From Enchytraeus crypticus (taxonomy: Eukaryota > Annelida > Clitellata > Enchytraeida > Enchytraeidae), in assembly GCA_905160935.1 (NCBI GenBank), contig CAJHZI010000253.1:2922001-2986000 (forward strand): a DNA stretch of 64,000 nucleotides. The letters run 5' to 3'. Of this stretch, positions 9,734 through 19,800 are shown one piece after another. The notes under the pieces were generated by a model, which saw only the letters and a list, made by a program, of their open reading frames with translations, was not told the origin of the DNA and did not search any database. The position numbers were made by a program, and so were the translations under genes. Position 1 is the first letter of the stretch; each line of letters opens with the position of its first letter.

Positions 9734-11890
9734 ATGATGATGAATAATTTAAATTGTTTTAGACCTTGTCATTAGGTTTAGCTGTCCTACTTGCTGTACA
9801 ACATTTTCCCGCAAGGACCATCTAGCAGAGCATCTGAAGAGATTTAGTCACGGTAATAAGATATATAATTGTCAATAATCTCAGCGAATTCTTAGTAATT
9901 TTAATTTCTTTGTGGCCTATTTATAGTGTCACATATTTTGTTTAGTCAACTTAAAGCAATCTCTTGTGAAATAATTGTTATGTATATTTTATTTAGTTGT
10001 ATTTTTATATGTATTGGTTAATATAAATGTCAATTATATTTGTTATTATACTATTGCTGCTAAAAGATAAACTTACTATTTCGCAATTTTTAATTGTTAG
10101 ATAGTGCAATATTCATCTGTTTCAGATTATCTGTGTCAATAAAAATGACAAGGCTTTAAATTTCTAGTTAAATCACTTGGAAAATTTGTCATCAATTTTG
10201 TTTCGGGTTCCTGCAAATGGCAGGTTTTATATATGTTTATCAATAGAGCACTTTATTGTTCAAGAACTTTGAATATCCCTCTCATGGATATACCTCTATA
10301 TTAGGATTGCAGTAATAAAGGTTAAACCAGGCTTAAGGTCAGCTTCATCACTAGAACAGGCATCATTGCTAGGCAAGCCCAGGATTTGAACCCGCATAAA
10401 CAGATAAAGAGTCAAAATCTCATCCAATATTGCCCGTGGCTAAGCGCACTTCAAATGCTAGCGTGCCACGAAATATGTAAATCCATGCCGGTTTTTATCT
10501 TGTTTATTTTTCAGGATCCTACGCTAAGCAGTTGCCTGCAGAGTCAAGCGGCACTAGTCCAATCCAGCCTGATGTTGCTAGTGCTACTTCGAAGTCACGA
10601 CAATGTCGTACCAGTACACGTTCAGAAGGAAACAAATTAGAAGTAGAACTCCTTTCTTGTCTAGACTGTAACAAACGCTTCAGGAGCAAGCTTAAGTTGC
10701 GTAGCCATTGCCAAAGTAAACATCCCTGGGTGAATGTTGATGAAATTTGCTCATTGATTCATAAACGAGTCAATTCTGTTCTGTGTGCTCTATGTCCAAA
10801 GCAATTCGATTGTCTTAGAGCTCTGAGAAATCATGAACGAGTTTTTCACAAGAAGCCATATTCTGAGCTGACGAACTCGTGCAGACGTAAGAAAGCTGCT
10901 CCCATCGACAGTGTGAACTCGTCTAAGAAGCGATCGTGTGCCTTTGTTTCAAAAATGAATTGCTCAGTTGAAAACTGCAACGAAGTGTTTGCGTGTATGT
11001 CAGATCTAATTAAGCATTTAAATTCTATGCACAGTCAATCCATTGCTGTTGAAGCATTAGCGTTTGATTCTTTTTCAGAATTTGACTCATGGTTTGCTGA
11101 TATACAGGTGAAAGAAACCTGCCGTTTTCTTAGAAAGTATGCAAAAAAATGTGAAGATAAAGAAATTTCCTATTACTACTGCAGTCGAAGTGGCAGTAGG
11201 AGATGTATTTCAAATAACACGAGAAAGCGTGTCGCTAAAGCGCAAGGTTCGTGTAAAACGGGACGTTCCTGTCCCGCTCATGTTCGCGTGGTACATCAGA
11301 TCGATGGTACAGTCCGGGTGTCCCGTGTCTCCACTCATATGTGCTTTACTGACAAACACGAGCAGTTGAATCACCTGCGCCTGACAGATCTTGAACGCAA
11401 GTGTATAGCTCGACAGCTGGCGCGTGGGGTGTCTAAAAGTGTCATACTGTCTAAACTGCGTAAATCGTGCAACGGACGACCGCAGCATCGTCTTCAAATG
11501 ATCAAACGAAAAGATTTAGATAACATTGAGAGAGCATTCAAATTAAGATCTCGTGAAAACGGCGCAACAGGTGTTGACGCACTTGAAGAACCATCTGCGG
11601 AGGGAAAATCGCTGTCTAATCTCAACAAACAACTGGTCAATGAGGAGTTTGACGCTTTATTCGATGACGATGAAAACGATGCTGACGATTCATTGATAAG
11701 AAGGGTGAAACCTGCTCGGCCGCAAATAAGTTTGGAAGTATTACGCAGATCTCTACGAGATAAGCTTTCTGAGTTGATTTCTCTTGTGGATTCTCTGCAG
11801 ACAGCTGAAGAGATAGCTGCAGTTTCTGAGAGTATTAAAGATATAAAGCCGAGGGTTGAAGCAATACAATCGGGAACGTTTGTGCCTTAG
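9096..11890 (+). CDS. C2H2 zinc-finger protein with FAR1/FLYWCH-like module, 3 exons
   Basis: Exons 9096-9198, 9763-9852 and 10515-11890 join in phase into 522 codons plus a stop. Five C2H2 fingers are seen. Finger 1 (residues 11-32) has C-x2-C-x12-H-x4-H, finger 2 (42-64) ends H-x5-H, fingers 3 and 4 are at 113-134 and 155-176, and finger 5 (about 210-235) has a C-x4-C start. Residues of about 245-350 form a Cys/His-rich block ('YYYCSRSGS', 'GSCKTGRSCPAHV', 'THMC', then 'LRLTDLERKCIARQL') that resembles the zinc-binding N-terminal domain of FAR1/MULE transposase-derived proteins. An acidic patch ('FDALFDDDENDADD') and a C-terminal helical tail follow. A nuclear DNA-binding role is inferred. 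No DDE catalytic domain is present. The first Met is the earliest in frame after a possible acceptor, so the true start may lie upstream. Confidence 0.8.
9285..9570 (+). mobile_element. LINE 3' end (L1f) in zinc-finger intron 1
   Basis: A frame reads 'EGRMEGNRGRGRP', a stop, then 'LGMLDDLKIHLDVDMKRK' and 'EDKEEWRRFI', the typical C-terminus of non-LTR retrotransposon polyproteins. It then runs into the 'ctgccagtaggcaatgcact' tail and a short GA tract. This is the fullest L1f coding fragment here and identifies the shorter copies. Confidence 0.8.
9635..9745 (+). repeat. (GAT)n microsatellite
   Basis: A nearly pure GAT tract, with a few GGT and AAT variants, in zinc-finger intron 1. Confidence 0.95.
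9763..9852 (+). CDS. Zinc-finger gene, exon 2
   Basis: Follows acceptor 'ttgttttag'. Encodes 'FSCPTCCTTFSRKDHLAEHL', finger 2. It ends at donor 'cacg|gtaata', again phase 1, matching the phase needed by exon 3. Confidence 0.8.
10330..10405 (-). mobile_element. R3 tRNA-like SINE, weak fragment
   Basis: 'caagcccaggatttgaaccc' is the reverse complement of the R3 B-box region. The rest is diverged. Confidence 0.45.
10515..11890 (+). CDS. Zinc-finger gene, exon 3 (terminal)
   Basis: Follows polypyrimidine acceptor 'tatttttcag'. Carries fingers 3 to 5, the FAR1/FLYWCH-like module and the acidic tail, ending in TAG at 11888-11890. It is richer in GC than its surroundings, as expected for selected coding DNA. 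Confidence 0.85.
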
Positions 11891-11895
11891 CTATA

Positions 11896-12115
11896 GGCCT
11901 TTAAGTGTCTGAGTGTCTCAGCACCATCATATCTCTCCGATTACAGCATACCTTTAAGTGTCTGAATGTCTCAGCACCATCAAATTTCTCTGATTACTGC
12001 ATAACTTTAAGTGTCTGAATGTCTCAGCATATCTCTCTCTATTAAGCCTACTGTATACCTTTAAGTGCCAGAATTGCTCTACACCATATCTCTCTGATTA
12101 CTGCCAGATTTGTTC
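11896..12115. repeat. Tandem repeat of about 63 bases, four copies, in the likely 3' UTR
   Basis: 'ctttaagtgtctgaatgtct' and 'tctctgattactgcat' recur at 11898, 11951, 12010 and 12058 with variation. It starts within ten bases of the zinc-finger stop codon, so it probably lies in that gene's 3' UTR. Confidence 0.75.
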
Positions 12116-12359
12116 CGTATTTTAAAATATCATTTGTAAAACTTGTTGAAATTTATGTCGATAAACCATTTAGTAAATAAGCTTTCACACGAGTAATATG
12201 TATTACATTGTATTTGTCATTGCAAATTTGTAGTGCTCAGTCAAGTGATGTTGCTATTATATATAACTGCTTCTGTGATACTACTTTTTTTTCTAATAGC
12301 TAAATAACTGATTTTGGAATGGTTGAATGCATCTTTCCAATTTGAAAATATTGCTGGCC

Positions 12360-12532
12360 TATAATATTGAAATAATATTGAAAATAATATATAGATAAGA
12401 TATGAGATATATATCTTTATAGATATAGATATATAGATAAGATATAGATATATACCTATATATATAGATATATAGGCCTATAGATATATACCTATATATA
12501 TAGATATATAGGCCTATAGATATATATAGATA

Positions 12533-12587
<55 letters not shown>

Positions 12588-12660
12588 ATATAGATATATA
12601 TAGATAAGATATAGATATATATAAGATTATAATAATATTGAAAATAATATTGAATAATAT
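12360..12660. repeat. AT-rich tandem region with (TA)n core
   Basis: 'gatatagatatatagataa' type repeats flank a pure TA tract (about 12539-12583). The 'ataggcctatagatata' block is duplicated in tandem. Confidence 0.85.
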
Positions 12661-12714
12661 TGGAAACGACAGCAAGAAATCTATGTTACATTAGCAGAAT
12701 CGACTTTAGAATTC

Positions 12715-12870
12715 TCTCTCTCTCTTCAGTGCACAGCCAAGTGGCAGGTTCAAGGTACATATTCATACTCAAAGTCTTCTTTCTCGCTCCATAATAGCAC
12801 TTCTTAGATCAACAAGTTATCCCTTTACAAAGTCTATGCCTTATCCATACCTTATGTAGCCTATAGCTAA
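12715..12870 (-). mobile_element. R2 SINE-like element
   Basis: Read on the minus strand it ends in 'gtgcactgaagagagagaga', the same tail as L1f LINEs. Internal blocks 'catattcatactcaaagtct' and 'ccctttacaaagtctatgcc' match 14158-14362. Confidence 0.7.
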
Positions 12871-13773
12871 AATGCTCACTGTATGAAAAATGTGACAAAT
12901 ATATATTGGTGAAATGGTATCGATTATAAAATATTAATTAAATGACTGTATTCGTTTTCGGCGTGATATTAATAGGCTTTTTCTCTGAAATGATCTAATA
13001 AATGGCAAGTCACAAATTTTAAATTCCTGCTCATTGTCAACACATGTGTGAGAGTTATTCGGGAGAAAGTGGTTACCAAGAAGTTTAACTATCACAAACT
13101 CTATAAAGGCATCCACGCCTCTTACGACACATACAGTTTACAACGTTACTGTTGATCTATTCTGTAGTAGTTTCGATACAACAGGGATAATACTGCTAGT
13201 ACTAGTAGTGTTGCTGCTAGCACTGACAAAAAATCTATAAAACAATGATGGCAGACTGGACTTTCATAGCCAAAAGCAATGAAACACTTTAAAATGACTA
13301 CATTGTAGTAATTATGTAGAAATAGTTATACAGTAAAATGCAGCATTTTGTTATGGAAAATAGGTAGAGTTTACAATATGAGTAAGGTGTTAAAAATTAT
13401 ACAATTAATCATTAAATAACATTGATTAGTCATTAGAAAACAGCATTCCATCAAATGAAAACTGATTCAAAAAACAAACAACGTTCATGTGAAGATATAC
13501 TTTAACGCTCAATAAATATGTAGTTCTGAGGAAGAGACATAAATGACTCAAGTGTTACATCGATGAAATTACTATAACGCAGCTAAAATATAAATAATTA
13601 TGGTACCCAACTTAAACATTTACTGAACCAGTATAATTACTTAATTTTATGGGTATGACATTGTTTATCTTTGTTGTCCGTGAATATTTGTGTATTTTTG
13701 TATTTTACATAAAAAATAGTAAAAAATAAGGTTATGTCATAATAGTTTTCATTAATAAAAACCTACGGATGAT
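12871..13773. other. Intergenic, upstream of the MST gene
   Basis: No repeat family or gene was recognised. It presumably holds the MST promoter and 5' UTR, but I see no core promoter motif I can defend. Confidence 0.4.
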
Positions 13774-13941
13774 ATGACGAATTCTACGCCTAATTCTACA
13801 ATGAAAAAATTAAATGACGCCGATTTAGCTCGAGATCCCACCGAAGTTTTTACAATTGTGAATAAAATTGGGCGAGGCTCCTATGGCAGCGTCTATAAAG
13901 CTATTCACCAGGAAACTGGGCAAATTCTTGCTATCAAGCAG
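13774..13941 (+). CDS. STK3/4 (hpo): MST exon 1
   Basis: Residues 1-56: start Met, Gly-rich loop and the ATP-binding Lys in 'LAIKQ'. Donor 'cag|gtaaat', phase 0. The frame runs on into the intron for about 45 codons, but that part is not conserved. Confidence 0.93.
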
Positions 13942-16900
13942 GTAAATTGTCTGCTATTTTTGATTATTTTTATGTTTAAGGTTGAAATTAAATGTAACAA
14001 TTTACGTTTGACTCACAAATTTCATTTTATACAAGTTAGATTAGTATCCTTAATCCGGTTTACCTTTTACTTTATGTAACTCTGTATTCGGATATCTTTT
14101 AAAATGTTATCGATCTTGCGGAAGTGTCTAGTTATACGAAATGTGAAATTATTCATTATCTCTCTCTCTCTTCGGTGCACTGCCAAGTGACAAGTTCAAG
14201 GTACATATTCATACTCAAAGTCTGCTTTCTTGCTCGACAAGGATACACCTTTGATCAACAAGTTAATCCCTTCACAAAGTCTATGCATTATCCATTCTTT
14301 ATGTATCCTATATCATGGGAAAAGTATGGCTTCTTAGGTGGTTTCCCATTGCCTTTCTCAGTTTAATTTAAATTTAAATTTTAGCTTTAAATATATATTT
14401 TTTCAATTGTGTAGGTTCCAGTGGACACAGACCTACAAGATATAATAAAAGAAATCTCAATAATGCAGCAATGCGACAGTCCATACATTGTGAAGTATTA
14501 TGGCAGTTATTTCAAGAACACAGATTTGTGGATTGTGATGGAACACTGTGGTGCTGGATCCGTATCAGATATAATGCGGTTAAGACGTAAAACTCTTACA
14601 GAAGAGGAAATTGCCACTGTACTATACTATACATTAAAAGGTAAACAAATTTAAACTCATTAAATTTAGCTAAATATGCCTTTCTGTAAAGTAGGCATAA
14701 TTAAATAAAGTTATTTCTTGCTGTATGATAAATCACAGTGTACAATGTGTTGAATTGAGTCCTATGTCTGTTTATCTGCCGTGATCTTAAGCATCAAAAA
14801 GAAAAAAACAACAGATTACCTGAGATGTGTTCAGATTATAATTAACTTTTAAACGTTGCGACTCAGATACAATAGAAGTAGGAAGGCTATTGGGATTTTT
14901 CATTCAACCACACATCTTTTTAATTTATGATTCTCTACAGAACATTTTAAATTTTACTCTGAATTTTATCAGAAATGCATTCATTGCTTAAAATAGTACT
15001 CTGAAAGGGTTAGAATATTTTCTTTAGAAGCTTCTATACGTGATGAATTTGAATTTCGGACCATTATTTAGGCGTGGGTGAATCCGATAAAACTGTTAGT
15101 CCTTGATGTGTTTTCTTACATGATCGTAGCTTGCATTATTTAGAATGCAATGTGTTTCTTATATCAGAAATGTTTGTTATTTGTGAAATAACTACAGGTT
15201 TAGAATATCTGCACAAACGTAAGAAGATTCACCGTGATATCAAAGCTGGAAATATTCTGCTGAACGCTGACGGTCACGCCAAGCTGGCCGATTTTGGAGT
15301 TGCCGGTCAGCTTACTGACACAATGGCAAAGCGTAACACAGTTATAGGCACTCCCTATTGGATGGCGCCGGAAGTAATACAGGAAATAGGCTACGACTGT
15401 GTCGCAGATATCTGGAGCCTAGGTATTACCGCTCTGGAAATGGCCGAGGGGAAACCGCCATACGGTGATATTCATCCGATGCGCGCCATATTTATGATCC
15501 CAACGAAGCCTCCGCCGTCGTTCAGAGATCCTGATCGCTGGAGCAGTGAGTTTATCGACTTTGTTTCTCAGTGTCTCGTAAAGAACCCGCAGCAGAGAAC
15601 GAATGCCGAGGAGCTGCTGCAGCATGAGTTCATCAAACAGGCCAAACCTGCCACCGTTCTGCTGGTAGTGTAGTGATTGATTACTCTTATGTGCTGCCAC
15701 CGTTCTGCTGATAACGTAGCGATTAATTACTCTACTTTTTGCCTGCTTCCTTTCCTGGCCTAGGTTTTGAATCAGATTCGTCATTTTCATCTACTTTTTT
15801 GATCATCAGTTGTCGAACCTAGAAATAGTTAGGGACAAATTACATAAATTTTATCTATGCAACTTCACAAACATAAAAATATCTGAATTAATTGAATAAA
15901 AAATTTAATAATAATGAAGGTTTAACATCCATTTCCTCATCCAGGGATGATGTCAGGGACGTCACCACAGCACACATGACTACAGATCAATTCACCCAGA
16001 CCAATCTGCAATAGAAATGTGCTGAGGAGGAGTAGTTTATGTGATATGAAAGTACTTTAAATAAGCGGGTTAAACAAGTACAATGATTAGGGCCTATAAA
16101 ATGGTCTTTTAATGAACAGGTTGAAACATGTGCACTGATTATAAACATACTTGTCACTGACAAGCTATGGAGCAGAAAACTGATGTTAAACTTGGCATTA
16201 CCCTATTTTGTTACCTGATTATAAATGTTCTGTAAATGCACAGTCTGAAACAAGTCCACTGATTCTAAACATGCTTTAAATACACAGGTTGAAACAAGTA
16301 CAGTGACTATAAACTTACTTTAAATGCAAGGGTTGAATCAAGTAAACTGATTTTAAACGTACTTTAAATACGTGGGTTGAAGCAAGTTTACTGATCATAT
16401 ACATGCACATAAAAATATATGCGTCTTTTTAGTAGAAATACATATTCGGTCTATAAATTCTTGCAAGATGTAAATGGCCGCAATGCTAGTAAACTATTTG
16501 AAATAAATTATATTAATAATTAACTAAATATTGTGAGATTGGTTGAACTATTATTGTTTAAAAACTATTTTTGAACTAGTAAATTATTGCGGTGTGTATT
16601 TATCATGTATAGATTCATTGTCATCGTCATCTTCTTTTGAATTCTAGTGTCCGAATACGAATAGACCTCCTTATGGATAGATTATCTGATATGATTAAGT
16701 CACTACAAATTTCTATATGATATATTCTGATCATCTTCAATCAATAAGTAATTGACGTCCGATTCCTCGCCATTAGGCAATGTCTGGGGCTTCAGACTTG
16801 TCTATATGTTATTTGATAATTGCATGCCAGTATTACGATTAGTATTATTATTAATGCTAGTGCTGGAATTACTAGAAACTCTATCTAAGTTTCTTATAAT

Positions 16901-18637
16901 TCATTTTTGATTGTTCTATGATCTTATGTGTATGTGTGTGTACATCAATCAATAAGAATTTAACATCCGGTTCCTCGCCATAAGGCAATGTCAGGGATGT
17001 CGCAATGTCAGGGACGTCATGTATCTATGTATATGTGAAGCATCTTTTATTGTCTGTTTTTGACGAATAATTAATATTACACACAATCTATTTGCTCTAT
17101 CTGACACAGGACATGATACGAGAGGCCCGTGATATACTAGATGAACAGACGAATTTGTCCACCACTAGCAACGACTCTGCCGGCACTGTGAAACGAGGCA
17201 ACGACGGGGGCGGCACGCTCGTGCCAGACAGAAAACCCACCGCGGAGGACTCCACGGACGGAAGCAGCGACACCATGATCGTCAATTCCGACGCCGGGAC
17301 TATGATTGAGAACGATTTAGGAACAATGATTATAAACGACGACGAGGAAGACAATTCAACGATGAAGCGATTTGATACGGTAGATCGATCAACGGCTGGG
17401 AGGGGTAAATCGGTGATTTCAGATTTGGGGGAGAAGAAACCCGGGGCTGAGCCGATCAAGCCTGTTTCTTCCGCCGCTATGCAGCAGCTGACCCCTCAGT
17501 CGAATTTTGGAGGCGGTGGGATGTTTGGAGGAGGTGGCAACTTTCAGCAGTCATTTCTCGATGGAGATTTTGAATTTCTACATACTCTGTCCTACGACGA
17601 ATTGCAGGTTTGTTGATTAAATTAGACCTGCTAGTTTTGTTACGCATATAAATGGAAGTTTTTTAGTCATTTGTTTTGTACTGTTTTCAGAGCTGATGTC
17701 TGTATTAGTTAAAAGTGCTCTCGACGTTGTATCTTAACATCTATTGGGACAATGGAGACGAGATTGTGTGCCCTGTGATCTCGCACAGTATACTTGCTCT
17801 TGAGTGCCCGTTGATCGCACTCAAAATATCGGTGTGGAAGTGGAAACATTTTGTCACAAAAATTGCTACAATAACATTTTGTCCAAAGATAATTGTGCCA
17901 TAGATTCAAATTGCAAATAAATGATACTGTGCTCTCTGAATTAAATGAGACATACTGAGCAATTCTTGATATTATTATTTGGCATTGATATTTAGATTTC
18001 TTTTAGATAAGCAAAATTTAATATACACAGCTGTAGCAGTTTTAGTTTTATAATACAATAAAGTTCAGCTCTCTAATGTCTTGCTGGCAGAACATTAAAA
18101 GTGGCAGGTTCAGGATACATATACTTACTCGCCTTAAGGTAGCTTCACTGATCAGCGTGTGAGTACTTTCACAAAAGTCAGCCTTATCCACATCACGTTA
18201 ATGTAGCTTATAAATTTATAAATTTGAAAAATATTGGTTCTGAGGTGGTTTTCCTATGCCTTCATTAGTTCTTTCATTGTAGTTTTCCAATGAACCCTCG
18301 TGGGTTCCAATCCCAGCCAAACGGATCTGAGAGTAAAATCTCGGACATTCACTGGACTGGTTATATGGAAAATGGACTAAATTGCCTAACGGTTTAAACA
18401 TGTGGTATTAAAAAGTGATACATATCAACATAGTTGATCGTTTCACTATAATGTGTGTTTTTACTTTTTTTATAATTGAATTGTGTGTCTGTTTTATGTG
18501 CTGCACAGGCTAGAATAAAGGCTCTGGACCCTGAAATGGAGCAGGAAATCGAAGATCTGCGCAAGCGATATCAAGCCAAGCGTCAGCCGATTATAGACGC
18601 CATCGAGGCCAAGAAGAAACGGCAGTTAAAGTTTTAA
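13774..18637 (+). CDS. STK3/4 (hpo): Hippo pathway Ser/Thr kinase MST1/2 (STK3/STK4 orthologue), 5 exons
   Basis: Exons 13774-13941, 14415-14640, 15198-15664, 17110-17607 and 18509-18637 join in phase to 495 aa plus stop; human MST2 is about 490. The kinase domain (about 26-280) has the Gly loop 'GRGSYGSV' (33-40), catalytic Lys55, 'HRDIKAGN' (143-150) with Asp145, the DFG motif at 163-165, and activation-loop Thr179 in 'MAKRNTVIGTPYW'. The linker (288-435) holds repeated TM motifs ('SDTMIV', 'GTMIEN', 'GTMIIN', 'STMKRF'), the autophosphorylation sites that in known MST kinases bind MOB1 and SLMAP. The last about 60 residues form the SARAH dimerisation helix ('FEFLHTLSYDELQ' to 'KRQPIIDAIEAKKKRQ'). 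MST phosphorylates LATS/MOB1 in the growth-control cascade. The acidic stretch after the kinase domain is shorter than in vertebrates. Orthology is near certain. Confidence 0.96.
14158..14362 (-). mobile_element. R2 SINE-like element, best copy, in MST intron 1
   Basis: About 205 bases. On the minus strand it runs from 'aaactgagaaaggcaatggg' to 'gtgcaccgaagagagagaga'. Blocks match copies at 2790, 12715 and 34790. The 3' tail resembles the L1f LINE end. No clear tRNA boxes. Confidence 0.75.
14415..14640 (+). CDS. STK3/4 (hpo): MST exon 2
   Basis: Begins after 'ttgtgtag' with 'VPVDTDLQDIIKEISIMQQ' and ends in 'TLKG' at donor 'aaaag|gtaaac', phase 1. Very close to vertebrate MST through the C-helix and hinge ('WIVMEHCGAGSVSDIM'). 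Confidence 0.95.
15198..15664 (+). CDS. STK3/4 (hpo): MST exon 3 (catalytic and activation loops)
   Basis: Follows 'actacag'. Encodes 'LEYLHKRKKIHRDIKAGN' through 'LLQHEFIKQAKP'. The frame would run to a TAG nine bases past 15664, but donor 'gctg|gtagtg' at 15665 splices in phase 0 to 17110 and restores the MST pattern ('DMIREARDIL'). Confidence 0.92.
15648..15739 (+). repeat. 46-base tandem duplication across an exon-intron boundary
   Basis: 15648-15693 and 15694-15739 both begin 'ctgccaccgttctgctg'. The first copy contains the end of MST exon 3 and its donor. In the second copy the donor bases 'gtagtg' read 'ataacg'. Confidence 0.85.
15908..16010 (+). mobile_element. R7 short element fragment
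   Basis: 'tttaacatccatttcctcat' and 'gatgtcagggacgtcac' match other R7 copies at 16738, 16947, 21445 and 49790. Confidence 0.45.
16040..16405 (+). repeat. Degenerate tandem repeat of about 50 bases in MST intron 3
   Basis: A unit containing 'actttaaatacacaggttga' and 'aacaagtacactgattataa' recurs about seven times with substitutions and small gaps. Confidence 0.7.
16738..17020 (+). mobile_element. Two R7 short element fragments
   Basis: 16738-16795 and 16947-17020 both carry 'tccg(a/g)ttcctcgccat(a/t)aggcaatgtc'. The second has a doubled 'aatgtcagggatgtc' end. Confidence 0.5.
17110..17607 (+). CDS. STK3/4 (hpo): MST exon 4 (regulatory linker)
   Basis: Follows acceptor 'ctgacacag', phase 0 on both sides. 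Encodes residues 288-453: the post-kinase helix, the TM phospho-motifs, a Gly-rich stretch, and the start of the SARAH helix. Confidence 0.93.
18070..18270 (-). mobile_element. R2-like SINE fragment in MST intron 4
   Basis: 'tctctaatgtcttgctggca' and 'agtggcaggttcagg' are shared with 20655-20755. It abuts an R5 element at about 18280. Confidence 0.5.
18275..18475 (+). mobile_element. R5 tRNA-like SINE
   Basis: 'gtgggttccaatcccagcc' matches an RNA polymerase III B box. Then come 'gatctgagagtaaaatctcg', 'gacattcactggactggtta' and the tail 'aacatagttgatcgtttcac', nearly identical to 43970-44150. The A box is not clear. Confidence 0.75.
18509..18637 (+). CDS. STK3/4 (hpo): MST exon 5 (SARAH domain, stop)
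   Basis: Follows 'gctgcacag'. Encodes 42 residues from 'ARIKALDPEMEQEIEDL' to 'KRQLKF', then TAA. This is the core of the SARAH coiled coil. Confidence 0.95.
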   Translation, partial: ARIKALDPEMEQEIEDLRKRYQAKRQPIIDAIEAKKKRQLKF

Positions 18638-19800
18638 CGAACTGTTACTCCTGTTTGGCTCGTCTTTCCAATACAGCAGACTACCATGTTGATTATAGTA
18701 CCGCTATGCAGTGTTGGAGTGTGAGATATCTTGCGATTGACAATTAATTGTGATTGATAGTTAAGTAATTAATTTAATTATAGTCATAGAGCTACTTAGC
18801 AACAACTTGCATGACTCAATTGAATGAAAAGTAATTGAATTTATCATGTTGAACTGTTCTCAAGCTCACTAATTATCACTAATCATGAAAATGGCATGTT
18901 GAAACGATGAGTGTTCAAGTTTAATGCTCGATTAGGCACATGTGTCAGAGTGTATATCTAAAAATAGCTCTGTATAAAATGTTTATGAACATTTGTACTT
19001 GTTGTAGGAATTTATAACGTGTGAATTGTGTCGTTTACGCATCTTCACATAAGCGCTGAATGCATGTTGCCACGTTGCATATTACATTTGATGAATATAT
19101 AAAGTAATTCAAATAGGCGGCATTAACTCTAACTTGAACTGGCTAATGTGATGAGCGGTGTAAGGATTATAAACTTGAGTGATTTTACTAACGATGTCAT
19201 TTATGGCTTTCATGTAAACGGACTATTTATCTTAATATTAGCTGATACTGACAGCTTTTAAAAATACTGTTAGTAAAATGTATATAAATTGTACATTGCT
19301 AGTTTTATAAAGATATATAGGAAGTGTGACTTACCAACTCTTGTTTGTTAGTCACTTTAAAACGTATTTTGGTACATTCTGGTTGACTGCTAAAGAAAAT
19401 GCCTAAGGCCTGATATATATGATCGTATTTGATTTTATGAAGTGAGATGGTGACCTGGCTGTGTGACTTGTTTACTTCAGCTACTCTGCATTGTTATCTG
19501 TAGCTATTATTGGCATGGGACTTCTACCTTTACAGAGCTAAATCCAAGTTTCCTGCTCGATAGCATGTGAGTGATGGGGCGAGCACTGGCTTTGAACCCT
19601 ATACCTACTGATCTGTTGTCGAACAATATGCCTGCAAGCCACCCCTCAGTCCTAACATGTCCTAACATATTTTATAGAATCTTCAATAAAGTAAATATGC
19701 TTGATTGTTGTGAATGGTTTGATTATATCTCTGGGATTGTGCTAGGATGTGAAAATGAACGTTAAGCCTTTATTATGACTGACATTTCAGTCTAAGAAGG
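18638..19800 (+). other. Likely MST 3' untranslated region
   Basis: No repeat in the first 900 bases. A weak R3-like fragment ('tggctttgaaccctat') is seen near 19575-19640 on the minus strand. An AATAAA at 19685-19690 is one possible poly(A) signal, but others exist, so the transcript end is not fixed. Confidence 0.35.

Noticed and set aside
15665..15673. MST protein ending at the TAG after exon 3
   Set aside because: A GT donor at 15665 joins in phase to exons that restore the linker and SARAH domain expected of MST.
15419..15790. 123-codon minus-strand frame
   Set aside because: Antisense shadow of MST exon 3.
17097..17459. 120-codon minus-strand frame
   Set aside because: Antisense shadow of MST exon 4.
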